The position numbers and the translations under genes were made by a program. 64,000 bases of DNA, taken from positions 10,049,263 through 10,113,262 of the forward strand of contig JBBCBC010000037.1 of the NCBI GenBank assembly GCA_037126765.1, written 5' to 3'. Below, in pieces: positions 47,421-60,100 of the stretch; the stretch's first letter is position 1, and each line of letters opens with the position of its first letter. Under the pieces are notes generated by a model, which was not told where the DNA came from, made no database searches, and worked only from the letters and a program-made list of their open reading frames with translations. Origin of the DNA: Stenogyne calaminthoides. Taxonomy: Eukaryota > Streptophyta > Magnoliopsida > Lamiales > Lamiaceae.

Positions 47421-49917
47421 TACAGATCCTCGTAGCAGTTATTTTGAAGGTGGGAATATGAATTAGAAAGTAAAGGGAGCATAGTGCATATATACTGTTT
47501 ATTTTGTTCTAGGGTGGATGGGGAAGACACCTGTTCTCCAAGAAAGGCGGAGAAAACAATGCACATGTAAAGAAAATCGAATGGCTTGTACGAGTTGATC
47601 TGATTGCGACCAAACCAAGAAAGATTAGTTAACTTCCGTAAAACAAGGAGGCATTAATTAAATAATTCGCACAAAAGTGAAAATAAGATGGCGAAATTCC
47701 GAATCGAATCAACTGGATCCTGGATTAAATTAGGGTTAACAGCGCAATTGGGGATTTCTCACGGCTCTAGAAGCGGGAGTGGTATTTTCTTTTCAATTTT
47801 ATAAAATTTAAATTACATTAGGAATTCTATAATTAACCACAAATCTCAGCTGTACTTTTAACAATTAAAATACATTTTCCTTAAAGAAATTGTATGATTG
47901 GCATAAAAGTTGGAGCAAATCTAGAGTCAGGAATAAGTCAGGACTTCAATGCAACGTGGTTTAAGGCCCATATTACATAGTAGCATTGGGCCGAGGCCCA
48001 TAGGTGATTAATCATCTTATTTATAACCCGGACCCTATATTTTTCTACCAATTAATTCTACCAAAGTTGAGAAATATATAAGCACCAAAGTTAATAAATA
48101 TAGTATTTCTTATTTGTTTTAATATTTATAAATTGAATTTATAAATAAGTATTATTATAAATATGCACTGCTTTTTTAATTGTATATGTAATGATTATTA
48201 TGAATTAAAGATGTGGGAAATAAAATAGGTGATTTGAGATTGGAGCCCTAAAGAGTGATGATTTACTTCGGATGATTGGGAAGGAAGAAGTATAAAATGT
48301 AACATTTGAGGTGACCAGGATGTGACAATGATGTGGAGACTAATTGTATCTCAAATAAAGTAATTTTGATGTATTAACATGCATCTTTTTTACTCAGTTT
48401 TTGAAAGAACATTTATAATTATTTTAATGGGCCTATAAATGCTCGTGGCCCAATGCCTTTAAATATATTCATCTTTAATTGTGGTGCATGTTTTCGTAAT
48501 TACATAATTAAATTATACTCCTCCCCTCCTAAAACAAAGTTTTTTTTTAAAATTTATGTTTTGAAACAACATTTATCCAAAAATAAAAGAGTAAAAAATT
48601 GTTTTCAAGCAGAAAAATTATAATTTCCTTGACAAATAATTAATAAAGTTGTTTTTCTTTTTAAAATAAATATGACACTTTTAAAAAGGAAACTAATTAT
48701 AACCTTGTCAACAATTCCAGTCAATCGATAAACAGTCAAATTAGTTAATCCTACGATCAAAAGTAAAAACATGCTTAGTTCACTCATATCGCACTCGGTT
48801 GGATTTCCCTGTTTCACTTTTCGTATTTCATTGGTATTTCATCCTTATGAATTTTTAATACATGGATCTAATGTATGATGGTTCGTTAGATATTTTTTAG
48901 TATTTCACGTGTCATCCATTTATATTATGAAATACAAAGTAAAACACCAATTATGAAATAGATGATCTTATTCCCATCGTATTGATGGTCATATACGGAT
49001 ATACCAACATACAAGAATTAATGTTTTTGGCATCTCATCTAAATTACAAACATGAAATGTGTCCAGTAATCCAATAAATAACACCTGATATATGTATGCA
49101 AATATATATACCTTAAGAAAGATTGTGTATTTGTGTTATACTTAAAAAATATAAAAAAATAAAGAAAGATTGTGTTTGGTCAGAAATGATGGCAGATTAG
49201 ATAAAGACGGAAAAAAAAAAAATATGGTGATCAAGACTCAAGAGAATGATGAATGTAGTTGAATAGAGATGGAGAAATGGAGTTGAAGGATGTTTTATGT
49301 CAAATAAAAATAATATAGTACTATTTTATTATTATTAATTAGTGAGATAATGATTGAGTGAGAGAAAGATATGAAATATAATAAGAAAAAATTATGGAAG
49401 AAATGAGGTTGTAAGAAAATGTATGAAAGAAAAATAGTGATGTGATTGTATAAAATTGTGCGAAATTAGATGCATAGATATGTATTAAAGAAGTGAATTG
49501 ATATTTGAAATCTGGATGAAAACTTAGACGTTGATATCCAAAATTGAATTAGATTCCAAACGTAGCCTATATGAATATATGATTACCTTGGTATCAAAGT
49601 AATAGCAACAAATTGTCGTGTAGTGATTATTAGGTACATCATTTTCATGTGTAATTAAATAGCATTCATATCTCATTAATAAGTTAGTTGAAATTGTAAG
49701 AAACTAACTAGAAGTGTACACATACTATACACCTCGTGCCCATTAATTTCATAAATTTATTTTCCTGTACTCTTTATTTATTACTACCAGTAGATTACAG
49801 TTACAGTCGAAAATATTGTTGATAAGTTGTGCTTCTCCGGCCACATCATGCAACACGGTCAAATTCCAAGACCAGCAATATGAATAAAAAAGATAAAATA
49901 GAATGAATGAAATGGTA
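47421..49917. other. Carbonic anhydrase promoter side and intergenic DNA
   Basis: Site II-like words (AAGGCCCAT, ATTGGGCCGAGGCCCAT) cluster near 47966-48000, some 550 bases upstream of the carbonic anhydrase start. The remainder is AT-rich. No gene recognised; the frame at 48605-48817 is featureless. Confidence 0.45.
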
Positions 49918-50085
49918 TCCGTACAAGAAAAGATTGCCAAATCGAGAGTATTTAAGACAGTGGGGAACATCTTGGGTACGAAAATTGTATGTTATGGTAA
50001 ATCCGTACAAGAAAAGATTGCCAAATCGAGAGTATTTAAGACAGTGGGGAACATCTTGGGTACGAAAATTGTATGTTACGGTAAA
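49918..50085. repeat. 84-bp tandem duplication, two copies with one mismatch
   Basis: Units 49918-50001 and 50002-50085, each beginning TCCGTACAAGAAAAGATTGC, differ at a single base (GTTATGG versus GTTACGG). The period is a multiple of three, so the plus-strand frame 49903-50112 simply reads the same 28 residues twice. No protein family is recognised, and the frame is probably incidental. Confidence 0.95.
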
Positions 50086-50550
50086 ATATTATTAAAAGTG
50101 ATAAAGTGTTGAGTGTATAAGAGAATGATATATAGGAAATAAATGAGTGTTTGAAGGGTGTGAGTTAAAGTGAATATTTCCATTTAAGGAAATGTATAGT
50201 CAAGATTGGGACTCCCGAAACAAAAATATAGTAGTCGAGTTTGGCACGGAGAAGTATGTTTTAAAAGTGCATACATCTGAATTATATAAGATCCTGCCAT
50301 TTATAAATATTTCAAATTGGAGACTGATCAATTTATTTTTTCTCCCTTTATTTTTGTTATTTCTTCAACTCTAATCATACGAGACATGTAAAGATCTAGA
50401 TTAAATATTCATTCCCGAAACAGAAAGCTTTTTTGAGAACATTATGCTAGATCTAACATTATACAGGAAAAATAAAAGACAATACAATACAAAAGCAACA
50501 CGATCTAGGAAGCAACACACACTAGGCTACTTTCAGTTTTTTTTTCCATC
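50086..50550. other. Intergenic, no gene seen
   Basis: AT-rich; no coding or repeat signal recognised. Confidence 0.5.
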
Positions 50551-50799
50551 CTCCTCCCCGTCCCAAACTAAATGGTAATTTGACTGTTCATTGGATTTAG
50601 TGGAATAATAATAAAATGGTTGGGTAGAAAGAGTTGTTTATTAGTATTTTATATGATAAAGGGATAAAGTGATGGACAATTGGAAGTAAAAAGAGTTGTT
50701 TATTAATATTTTGTGTGATAAGATGATAAAATAACTTTATCATTAAGTTTGAGACAAAAATAATGACTACTTTACCATTAAGTTTGGGACGGATGGAAT
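50551..50799. mobile_element. Stowaway-like MITE (about 249 bp)
   Basis: The left end CTCCCCGTCCCAAACTAAAT and the right end, whose reverse complement reads CCATCCGTCCCAAACTTAAT, are inverted repeats of the type typical of Stowaway/Mariner MITEs. AGAGTTGTTTATTA occurs twice inside. The exact TA target sites are not certain. Confidence 0.7.
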
Positions 50800-51594
50800 A
50801 TGATTTTTAAGTGAGGAAATTATTTTTGTAACTCTTTTCATTGAAAAAGTCTTGAATTGAGAATTTTCATTTTTTTTTTTTAATTGTACTTTGAATTGAA
50901 TCTTTTCTTCAATTGACTCTAACCTAAGATTTGAGTTTGTTCTGAATATTTTTCGAAAGGGGACTTTCCTGTGAAAATATGATAATATAAAATACATAAT
51001 TCGCAAAATAATACTTGACAACGTTAGAATTTTAGCAATGACAAAATATTGTATGAATCTGATTTAAGGATATGAGATTTGTGAATTTCATTGATCCTAC
51101 TCATTATTCCCTAAAATAAATTAATAGATGGCTAATTGTAAAAAAAAAAAAAAAATCACCATCTTTAAATTTTTTATTAATTACAAGTTACAACATATCC
51201 ATTTTTTCTTTACAATTGAGACATCACCTTTTTAAGTTTTGCAATTTGAAGTATCTATCCATATTTCGACAATCGATTGAATGATGTGGTTGTCGTATCC
51301 GCCGCGAGGTGTCACATAGATCTTCACGTAGAATGCCACGATCGGTGAATAAATTTATTTTTTTTTTAAAAAAAAAAAAAATTGAAAGTGTGATTTAAGA
51401 AAAATAATGTCTAAGAAAACGTTTTAAAAATGCGATTTAGGGTTTTTCTTTTGGATTTTAAGGAAAAATGATAAGAACTATTTTTTTTTTATTGGATGAG
51501 TTTTGTGGGTTCTATTTCTAATTTTTTAAAAAAACATATTTTAGATATTGATTTTTATTAAACTACATTTCAAAATTTTAAAATATGAAAAAAA
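50800..51594. other. Intergenic, no gene seen
   Basis: AT-rich with long A and T runs near 51140 and 51358-51380. No gene recognised. Confidence 0.5.
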
Positions 51595-51883
51595 CTAAAG
51601 ATAGTGTGAACAAGTTTTACGATAAAACTGGTTTAGAAGTGTGACTTATATATTATTAAAGTGTGTGACTTTTTACTGTAAAGTGTGTGACTTTTTACTA
51701 TATAGAGTATTACTCATAAAAGTGAAAGGTGTGACTTATATTATAAAGAAAGAAAACAGTAATGATAATAATCAAATGTGTCTTTTATATTATTAAAGAA
51801 TGTGACTTATATTACTAAAGTGTATACCTGTAAAAAAAAAAAAATCAGTTTCACGGTGAACAAGTTTCATAGCATACCAACTC
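51595..51883. mobile_element. Mutator-type MITE, family 1, copy 2 (about 289 bp)
   Basis: Same family and orientation as 39968-40248; both share ATCAGTTTCACGGTGAACAA at the right end and GTATTACTCATAAAAGTGAA inside. The flanking sequence TATGAAAAA occurs on both sides (51584 and 51884), a probable 9-bp target duplication. The exact edge within the A run is ambiguous. Confidence 0.72.
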
Positions 51884-51893
51884 TATGAAAAAA

Positions 51894-52952
51894 CGTGTTA
51901 TTTTAGATATTTAATTGTTGTCAATAAATAGGCAAATGTTTTGAATTATAAAATTTTAAAATGTTTTGTCTTGAATTGTAAAGAGAAAAAGAATATATTA
52001 TAACTTATAATTGATAAAAACTCTAAATGTCTCCGTCCACCAATCTTATACATGATGTTTTTGACATAATTTTTTTTTTTTTAAAAGTAGATAAAATAGA
52101 TAAAATAAGAGTATTATATGGTATTGTGGGGGTTCATAAAGTGATTGTTTGTGAGTAAATTACAATGACATTTGAAGTAATTAAGTGATGGTTGAGAGAT
52201 AAACATAAAGTAACTTTTGACAAAAATGAAATGTGCATAAAATTAGTGGACGAACAAATAAGACAAGTATGCATAAAATTGATGGATGGAGAGAGTAAAT
52301 AATATTTAGACGATTTAGGTTTTTCGAGTCGTCCGGACCAATTTTTATTTTTTTTTCTGAAATAACTATGATAATTTTATTACGAAAGCCTAATGCCAAA
52401 ACTGAACTGACTGACAAAATTAGTAAAAATGAACATTAAAATTAACGAAAAGGAATAAGGTGTTAATTAGTGCAGGTATTAAAAAATAGTTGCGCGCACA
52501 CCAACACCAATTTTTTGTCCGTTTTGGTGTCACAAACGCCAACATATATAATGGCGGAGATGTAAAGCACTAATATCAATTTCAAGACAGATAATTACAA
52601 TAAAATTAACCCATAATTAATTTTGTCTACATCAGTCCGTTTGTTATCCACAAAATGAAATATATTAAAAATCATTTCCTACCCTTTCAATTGTTATTAT
52701 TATTAATTCATTTTTCCTTCGATGTAAAAAGATCTTACTTTATTTTTCCATTTAAGTTGAATTATCCATACTTCCTTCTACGTGATATTTATAATGTCAA
52801 AGACTATTTATTGAAGTTAAGTGTGGATAACTTAAATTGGTTACCACTCGAGCTTCCAGGCGGCGAGATCCCGAATTGAAACAAAGGTACCGGAGAAAAT
52901 ATTATTCCTCTCTTGGTTATCCATCCTTTCTATGTGTATTTATAATATCAAG
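51894..52952. other. Intergenic, no gene seen
   Basis: AT-rich. The frame at 52655-52879 is without resemblance. Confidence 0.5.
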
Positions 52953-53236
52953 GACTATTTATTGAATTTTCATGTTATAATCCATCAAAATAAACATGTA
53001 AAAAAATAAAATATATTACTATCTCCGTCCCAAACTCGATTGCCATATTACTGTATGTTCGAGTTTTAAGAAAAAATGATAAAATATTGGGGTAGAAAGA
53101 GTTGTTTATTAGTATTTTTATTGAATTAATTATATTAAAAAAGAATTATTTAATAATATTTTATGTTTTAAAAACTATTTATTGAATTTTCATGTTATAA
53201 TTCATCAAAATAAACATGTGAAAAATAAAATATATC
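52953..53236. repeat. Direct repeat pair flanking a partial Stowaway-like sequence
   Basis: A unit of about 65 bp containing ACTATTTATTGAATTTTCAT occurs at about 52953-53018 and again at 53173-53236. Between the copies lies TATCTCCGTCCCAAACTCGA, a Stowaway-like left end, followed by AGAGTTGTTTATTAGTATTT as in the element at 50551-50799. Confidence 0.6.
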
Positions 53237-53319
53237 ACATATATACAAATAAATATATCAAATAATTTTATATCTTCTTTAATCTCATATTACTAAATAA
53301 AATGGGCTCCATATATATA

Positions 53320-53580
53320 CTCCCTCTTTCCCATTATAACTTTTTCATTTTTTTTTATGAACATTTATCTATAATTTTCTCATTCCAAAAATATAAAAAA
53401 TAACACTCTACTATCCTATATTTTTATTCCAATAAAACAAAAAATCTACTATAATTTAATATATCACTCCTTATTTTTTATCCACAATAAAATAAATCAA
53501 TTATTTAATATTTTAATATTATTCTTTAAAAAAGGAGACCATTACAAAGTAAGAAAGGACTTATAAGTCAATAAGTCACC
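53320..53580. mobile_element. Possible Stowaway/Tourist-like MITE
   Basis: Starts TACTCCCTCTTTCCCATTAT, a common plant MITE terminus, and its far side (AAGTAAGAAAGGACTTATAA) is only loosely complementary. Boundaries are uncertain. Confidence 0.35.
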
Positions 53581-53599
53581 CTAGCCTAGCCTACCCCAC

Positions 53600-54103
53600 C
53601 TTCTATAAGGAGCAAAATTGCAAGTTGCTTTTAGCTCATTCTCGATTCATGTGTAGTTCAACCTTGTGAGAGAAGATATATTTCTTTCTTTCTTTTTTTC
53701 TTTGTGCCTAAATTAATTTCTCTCTCTAGGGTTCCAACCTCTTCTGCAAACTGCAGGTCCTCTCATTTCTTCCCTCAATTAGCAAATTGCATTCCATTCA
53801 AAAGCTTTCCATTTTCAATTTCTATACATGCATTCTTTCTTCGCTAATTTTTATAAAAGATTCTGCCTTGCCTTGGGTAAATGATTTTTGATGTTTTTGT
53901 TTAATTTAATTTTTTGGGAATAAGGGTTTGTGGCTGCAGATTTTGTATTGTACTTGAAGATATGGTTTTTTCCCTTTACCACATGTCTAGTTTTATCAAG
54001 AAAAAAAAACCCCAATCATGTCTCTCTCTTTTTCTCCCTTAGTTATTAATATATAATATATATATATATATATAATATATATTAATGTGTTTGCAGTGAA
54101 ATA
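53600..54103 (+). promoter_or_regulatory. 5' leader of the MADS gene with a probable leader intron
   Basis: Leader-like CT-rich sequence runs from about 53640. A donor-like CTTGG|GTAAATGATT at 53877 pairs with the acceptor GTGTTTGCAG ending at 54096, eight bases before the ATG. A (TA)n tract lies at 54050-54083 inside this intron. Leader introns are common in this MADS clade; here it is inferred from splice signals only. Confidence 0.5.
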
Positions 54104-57100
54104 ATGGTTCGGCAAAAAATTCAAATCAAGAAGATTGACAACTTGACGACGAGACAAGTAACGTTTTCAAAGAGGAGAAGAGGGCTTTTCAAGAAAGCTC
54201 ATGAATTATCCACTCTCTGTGATGCCGAAATTGCCCTCATTGTTTTTTCCGCCACCGGAAAGCTATTCGAATACTCTACCTCAAGGTTCTTTAATCTGAG
54301 TCACCTACATTTTATGTGTTTTTTGCCAAGCTTTAAATTCAGTCATTCACTTAAATATTGAAAACTCACAGTAAAATATAAAAGGTTTTGAAATTAATAT
54401 TATTGGGCTCAATGCAGATTTTTTGCCGGAAATTGTTTGATGCTTATATCATATGCATATTGTCGTGGCGCACAAATTGACACATCATTAAATAGTAATA
54501 GTGTTGATTTTGGGCATAGAAAAGAGAGAACCGATCGACTTGCGTATAAGGCTGGGAAAAAATAAACTTGCTTAATTACTTTTTTTATTTGAAAACCAAT
54601 TTATCAAATTAATGATAAACTTTTCTATAGTACTGTATATATATATATCATATATCATGGTGCGATTTTATGGTATAGTTTCCACTAAATTAATTAGGTC
54701 CCAACTCATGACTGCCCTCTTCGTACTATCTGTCTGGTTTCATCATTCAAATTTTCATTTTTTTGTAAAGGGATAAAAAGGAGTATAATAATCTCAATAA
54801 TAAATTTTGTTTACATATATTTCCAACACACACATTTTAAGAATAAATTGACATAAAATCTCTTCCTATTCTCTTTGCGTGTGTGTGTTGGGGGTGGGTG
54901 GGTTTGTGTGGGGGATATGCAAGTTGATAAATATAAATGAAAGAGTTATTTGTTAATTAATTAAGAGAGTAAATTGCTTTTTGAGAATCACATTAACCCA
55001 TACTATATGGTCTCAAGAGTCGAGACTATTTCATATCATGCAAGTTTGCAACTGGTTTTTACACCAATACTTTGTAATTTGGTGTTCATAATTTTGTGTT
55101 TTACTTTAACACACAGTCACACATGGTACGTGTAAAAGATAATTAATACAAGAATTTTTATCTGCCTTATACAGTTTAAAATGATATAACTATATTTCTT
55201 CATACATATAACGTTTAAATAGGAAACTATTTGATCCTTCAAAATATAATTGGTGAAATGTTGATATCAGTAAGAGGATAAAATAAATGAGATCAGTTTG
55301 AAAAGGATCTATATATTTGTTGGATGATAAGTTAAAAAGTTACATATATAATTACTGAATTAGTAACATAAACTAGGTGGAAAAAGCAAGGAATTAATTG
55401 TCTGTGCACCAGCCCTTGTCTTCCAATTTTTTTATCATTGTTATTTGGAAGGAAATCGGTCTTCATTGAAACTTAAAATTTTACAAAAATGTGAAACAAA
55501 TGTGAGTTATAACCTTGATGTAGCTACGTTGTTTTCCAACATATATAAACAGTTCACTAGTGTTCTTAGAAGTGTTGCATGTGTGTGTGTGTTTAGAGAT
55601 ACCAATTATGGATAGCAAAAGAGTTTTTTTGACCACTGATAAAAAATAATATTAACATGTTTTTTTTTAATTACATACACTTATCAAAGTTTCAATACAA
55701 AAGTGTGCACTTTATCTTGAAGCAGGAGCAAATTCAAAAATTGATATTTAAGTGGACTAGAAAACATTTTCAAAATAAAAAACACAACACGACATACAAA
55801 TTACTCTGTGAATGAGTTCAAATTAAATGATATTTTGTGTTTTAGCTTAATTAATTAATATATGTGGACTATACATAATTTGGAAGTCTTTGATTTGAGT
55901 TTGGATTAAAAGATTAAATTAATTGTGTTAAATAAGTGTGTTGATTTGATAGTTATGTTTAATTTGAAAAACAATGTTATTGAATTTGAAATAAATTGAA
56001 TTTAAATAAACTGTTCTAAAGACTTAATAATCCAAATTTATTATATATAATACATATGTTACAAAGAACTTGAAGAAAAATTGCATTGGTTTTATCCGCC
56101 CCATATCTTGAAGCATGATCGACCATGCATTTTGCAACTTGTTCGTCCGTGTTAGTCATACATGATTGTACTTTTTATCTTGTCGCTAACAAACTTTTCT
56201 ATGAACAAGTTTCATAGTATCCTATAAGAAAATGAAAAATTGGCTACAAAAAAATTCAAATAACTGTACAAAGTTTTTCAAGTGACACGGTCACACTTAT
56301 TTAACCAAACATAATGAGAATATAAATATAATTCAACATGTAAATTTGCTATATATATATATATATTTTTTTATGAACAACATAACATCATTTCACGCTC
56401 ATGACCTATTCACATTCATAATGTCCAGCAGACCAACAATCCACAACTAAACTCCAAGTTAACACATTATGAACTCATAATGTCAATATCTCGAACTGAA
56501 TGCAGTTTTAGGAATATATTCTTCTTTTATCTTCAACTTATGGTACCATGATTGCAAGTCAATCTTTAAAAAGATGGATACATCTCAGAGTTGATCAAAC
56601 AAATCATTAATGTGAGGTAAAGGATACTTGTTTTTTATGGTGATTTTGTTCAACTCTCGATAATCTATACACATTCTCAATGTACAGACTTTTTTTCGGA
56701 CAAACAAAACTGGAGCTCCCATGGTGAAAAACTAGGCCGGATGAAATTCTTTTTCAGTAGTTCTCGCAACTGTACTTTTAGTTCTTTCAATTCAGTTGGT
56801 GCCATTCTATAGGGTGATTTTGAAATCAATAAAACCCCTAGTTGCAACTCAATCACCAAATCAATTTTATGATCTGGTGGTAATCCTGGAAGATCATCTA
56901 GAAATATCTCAGGGTATTCATGTACAACTGGCACGTCCCTGACAGTTGAAAATTGTTGCCCTGTAATACTCATTACAATTACCAAATAGCCCTCGTAACT
57001 ACTTTCCAAAAATCTATGTGCTTTGATTGCTGATGTTATAGGAAATTTGAAGCTTTTCTTTATTCCAACAAAGTAGAAAGGTTCTTCCTCTATTGGTTGA

Positions 57101-60100
57101 AACATAATACTTTTTTTTTTACATTCAATTATAACACCATATTTTGATAACCAATTCATGCCCTATATCACATTAAAATCATTCATATCTAACACAACAA
57201 TTTTATGCCTCCTATCACAATTATACATTGGTTTGTCTCGAGTCACCGGAAGGGATCATCACATCAAACCTGGCTTTTGTTAAATTAAGCAGTTTACGTA
57301 GCCTCCTCATACACTCATTGGATGCAAATATTGTGTTGCTCCAGAATCAAATAACATAAATAGAAATGCCAAAAGTTTACCCGTGACAACTGGATTGTCT
57401 TAAGCATCTTCCTTAAGCATAGACTCATAGTGAACACTCGTGCTGAAACTTTCCCCTTGCTTACCACTATTTGGACACATTCTGGCCATATGTATTTTTT
57501 ATCCACAAGAAAAACATGTCCTTGTGGTGAAACAACAAACTCCACTGTGCAATCTAACCACAATTCAAATATTGAGGAGGTGGTAGCGGAGGTAGTACTC
57601 CATTCTGACTAATTTTGGAACATTTGTCTCTAGGCCTTCTTGTTTAGATCTTTTTCCTTATCTGATAGGAGATTAGGTCCTGATTTCAAATGTGATAATG
57701 ACCGTTTTTTATTATTTGATACTTGTCTCTGCTGAAACTGTCGTCGAGTCTCTTCTGACTGTCTTGTTTGCATCTTTGCTTGCCCAACAACCTGGACTCT
57801 TTCTGCAACTTGTGAATAGGTAACTCACATCCCTGTAAAGCTCCGGCCTTAAGCCTTCAAGTAAACCTCTCAACCTTTAGTGTTTCGGTATTCACCATGT
57901 GCTCAGCAAATCAGGATATCTGTTTAAATTTTACGCAGATAGTCTGTAATGGTCATAGTCCCCCTTTTCAACTGTATGAATTCATTTATCTTCATTCTGA
58001 AAATATCTCCGAACCTCTCCTAGTTTATAGTAGTAAATGGTTTTGACATTGTCCCACCAGTGCCCAACATTATCACACAACATTGGAGATGTACACACAA
58101 CCTTCTCTACTTCAGGGATTCTACTGAAACATGTTACCTAGGATTCTCAGCCAATCTTCTGCAGCAAGGAGATTGGTAGCATTCTCAAAAATTTGGTGGA
58201 TTCGATTTTTTTAATCACTTTAGAAATTAGCTCAACATGTTCTGCTTGTAGTTGTGGGCTGGTTCAGTTCATCACGTATCTATCTGTTGGATAAGTTGTT
58301 GAATCTATTGTGACTGACGCTCAACTAGGTTTTTCAATCTCAATAATAAAAAATTTTCAATTTCGCAATAATAAAATTTGTGCCTCGTTTCTCCCCCCAA
58401 TCTACCTTTTAAAAACTTTTAAATCCATTATTTCAAAACTTTTTAAAATCCATTATTTCGCCATATCCATATCCATATCCACAACAATACTACCAATCCT
58501 CCACATGACCAATACATTTCATGATACACATAATATAAAAATAAATAGATAAACACTTAGTAGCATAGTTGTGCTCCCCAAGTCTTGAGCTCGTGTCCGT
58601 AGACAGTCTACATAATGCAAACCACACTCTGATACCACTCTGACACGACCACACTTATTTAACCAAATTTGATACGAATATAAATATAATTCAACCTGTC
58701 AATCTGCAATAATTTTTTTTGAACAACATTACATCTTTTCACTTCCAAAATAACATATTCGCATATATATATATATATATATATATAAAAGGTATCAGCA
58801 AACCAACAATCACCAAACTCCAAGTTAACACACTAGTATAATATAATACATTTCCAAAAGAGACATAATATACAGTGACAAAAGCAAAATAAGTTATGGT
58901 ATTCCCAGCAGGTCTTCATCTTTGTACACAACTGCTCAAAACCCTGCATGAGCTCCACATCTTGTCCTGTAAGCCCGCCACATCACCGTCATAGATCATC
59001 ATGATTACCTACCTACACAAACAATATGAGATAAATCTTAATAAATAAAAATTATCATGAACTATTTCGCCCTCGATGTATAATCAGTGGCCAACAGACA
59101 TCATTCGTCAAAAATCACCTCATGATAATGTATGATATGCTTAATGCAATGTAACACAAAATATCTCAAAATTTTACTTAAAAACTCCCATATTATCCAT
59201 TACACGTAAGAAAATCACAAAATACTAGATGTTTATGCATTGTAATTACAAATAAATTTCTACTAACCTGGAATCCTCAAAATATTGTTATCTAGAACTT
59301 CTAAATAGCCTTATCAACTCCAACTATCAAATTTGACAACGATCAACCATAAATATTACTCCAATTCAAATCTTCATTCTACATAAAATCTTATACTAAG
59401 TCACTTAGCCCATGGTCTTCAAAGAAAAAGTCACGTCCATACTATATTTACTTTTTTTCTCGTATAATATTGAGATCATAAAAAATTACAATTACGAAAT
59501 AAAATATAACCAAATGTCTTACAACTCAATACAATATATATTGATGATTAAATCTTTACAAATATTTCTTCTCATGTAAAATTATTACCTAATATATATT
59601 ATCGTGAAATCATGAATTTAACTGAATGACCAGTTTTTATTCGAGATCAGTATACAAAACCACAAAATTACTATTTCAACTTAATTTATACACAAAATAA
59701 AGATTTATAAAATTAATATCTACATAGATACCTATATTTGGTGCACAACCCTGGGCGACTGTCACCTCATACTCTCCTTCCTTTTATATAGGGAAAAATA
59801 TATTTTTTGTATAATAACTTAAGAGGTTGTATTTTAAGGACAATAATTTTAAGAATGTGGAAATGTAGGACAATATGTTTAAAATATGTTAATATAGGAT
59901 AATATGTTTTAAAATCTGTAAATGTAGGATCTTTGAGTCCGAATAAACCCAAATGGGGTTGATATTCATGTGACATTCATCAAGTGTTACCATAACATTT
60001 GTTCAATAATATCACTACTCGTATAAACTATATTCATAATATTTTAAACACAAAACATGCCGAACTGTGTGTGGGTATTAGTTTATGAGTATAGCTACAG

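Larger units (their letters stand above)
56283..59979 (-). mobile_element. Truncated Ty3/gypsy LTR retrotransposon in MADS intron 1
   Basis: A 3.7-kb element in minus orientation, flanked by a perfect 5-bp target duplication TCAAG (56278-56282 and 59980-59984). It has TG...CA ends. The right LTR is 58641-59979; next to it is a tRNA-Met-type primer binding site. Moving leftward come gag-like remnants (about 57400-58600), a protease-type DSGAT motif (about 57345), a pol segment with VHEYPEIFLDDLPGLPPDHK and SPYRMAPTELKELKVQL (57159-56677), and reverse transcriptase CIDYRELNKITIKNKYPLPH (about 56650). RT stops abruptly near 56470, where LTR sequence begins. RNase H and integrase are missing, and several frames are broken, so it is not autonomous. 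Confidence 0.88.

Noticed and set aside
49903..50112. 69-codon frame as a repeat protein
   Set aside because: It is only the 84-bp tandem duplication read in frame; no start context or homology.
54286..54361. Read-through of MADS exon 1 to a stop at 54361
   Set aside because: Exon 1 ends at 54285 in the standard 182-nt phase, and exon 2 at 60599 restores the family sequence.
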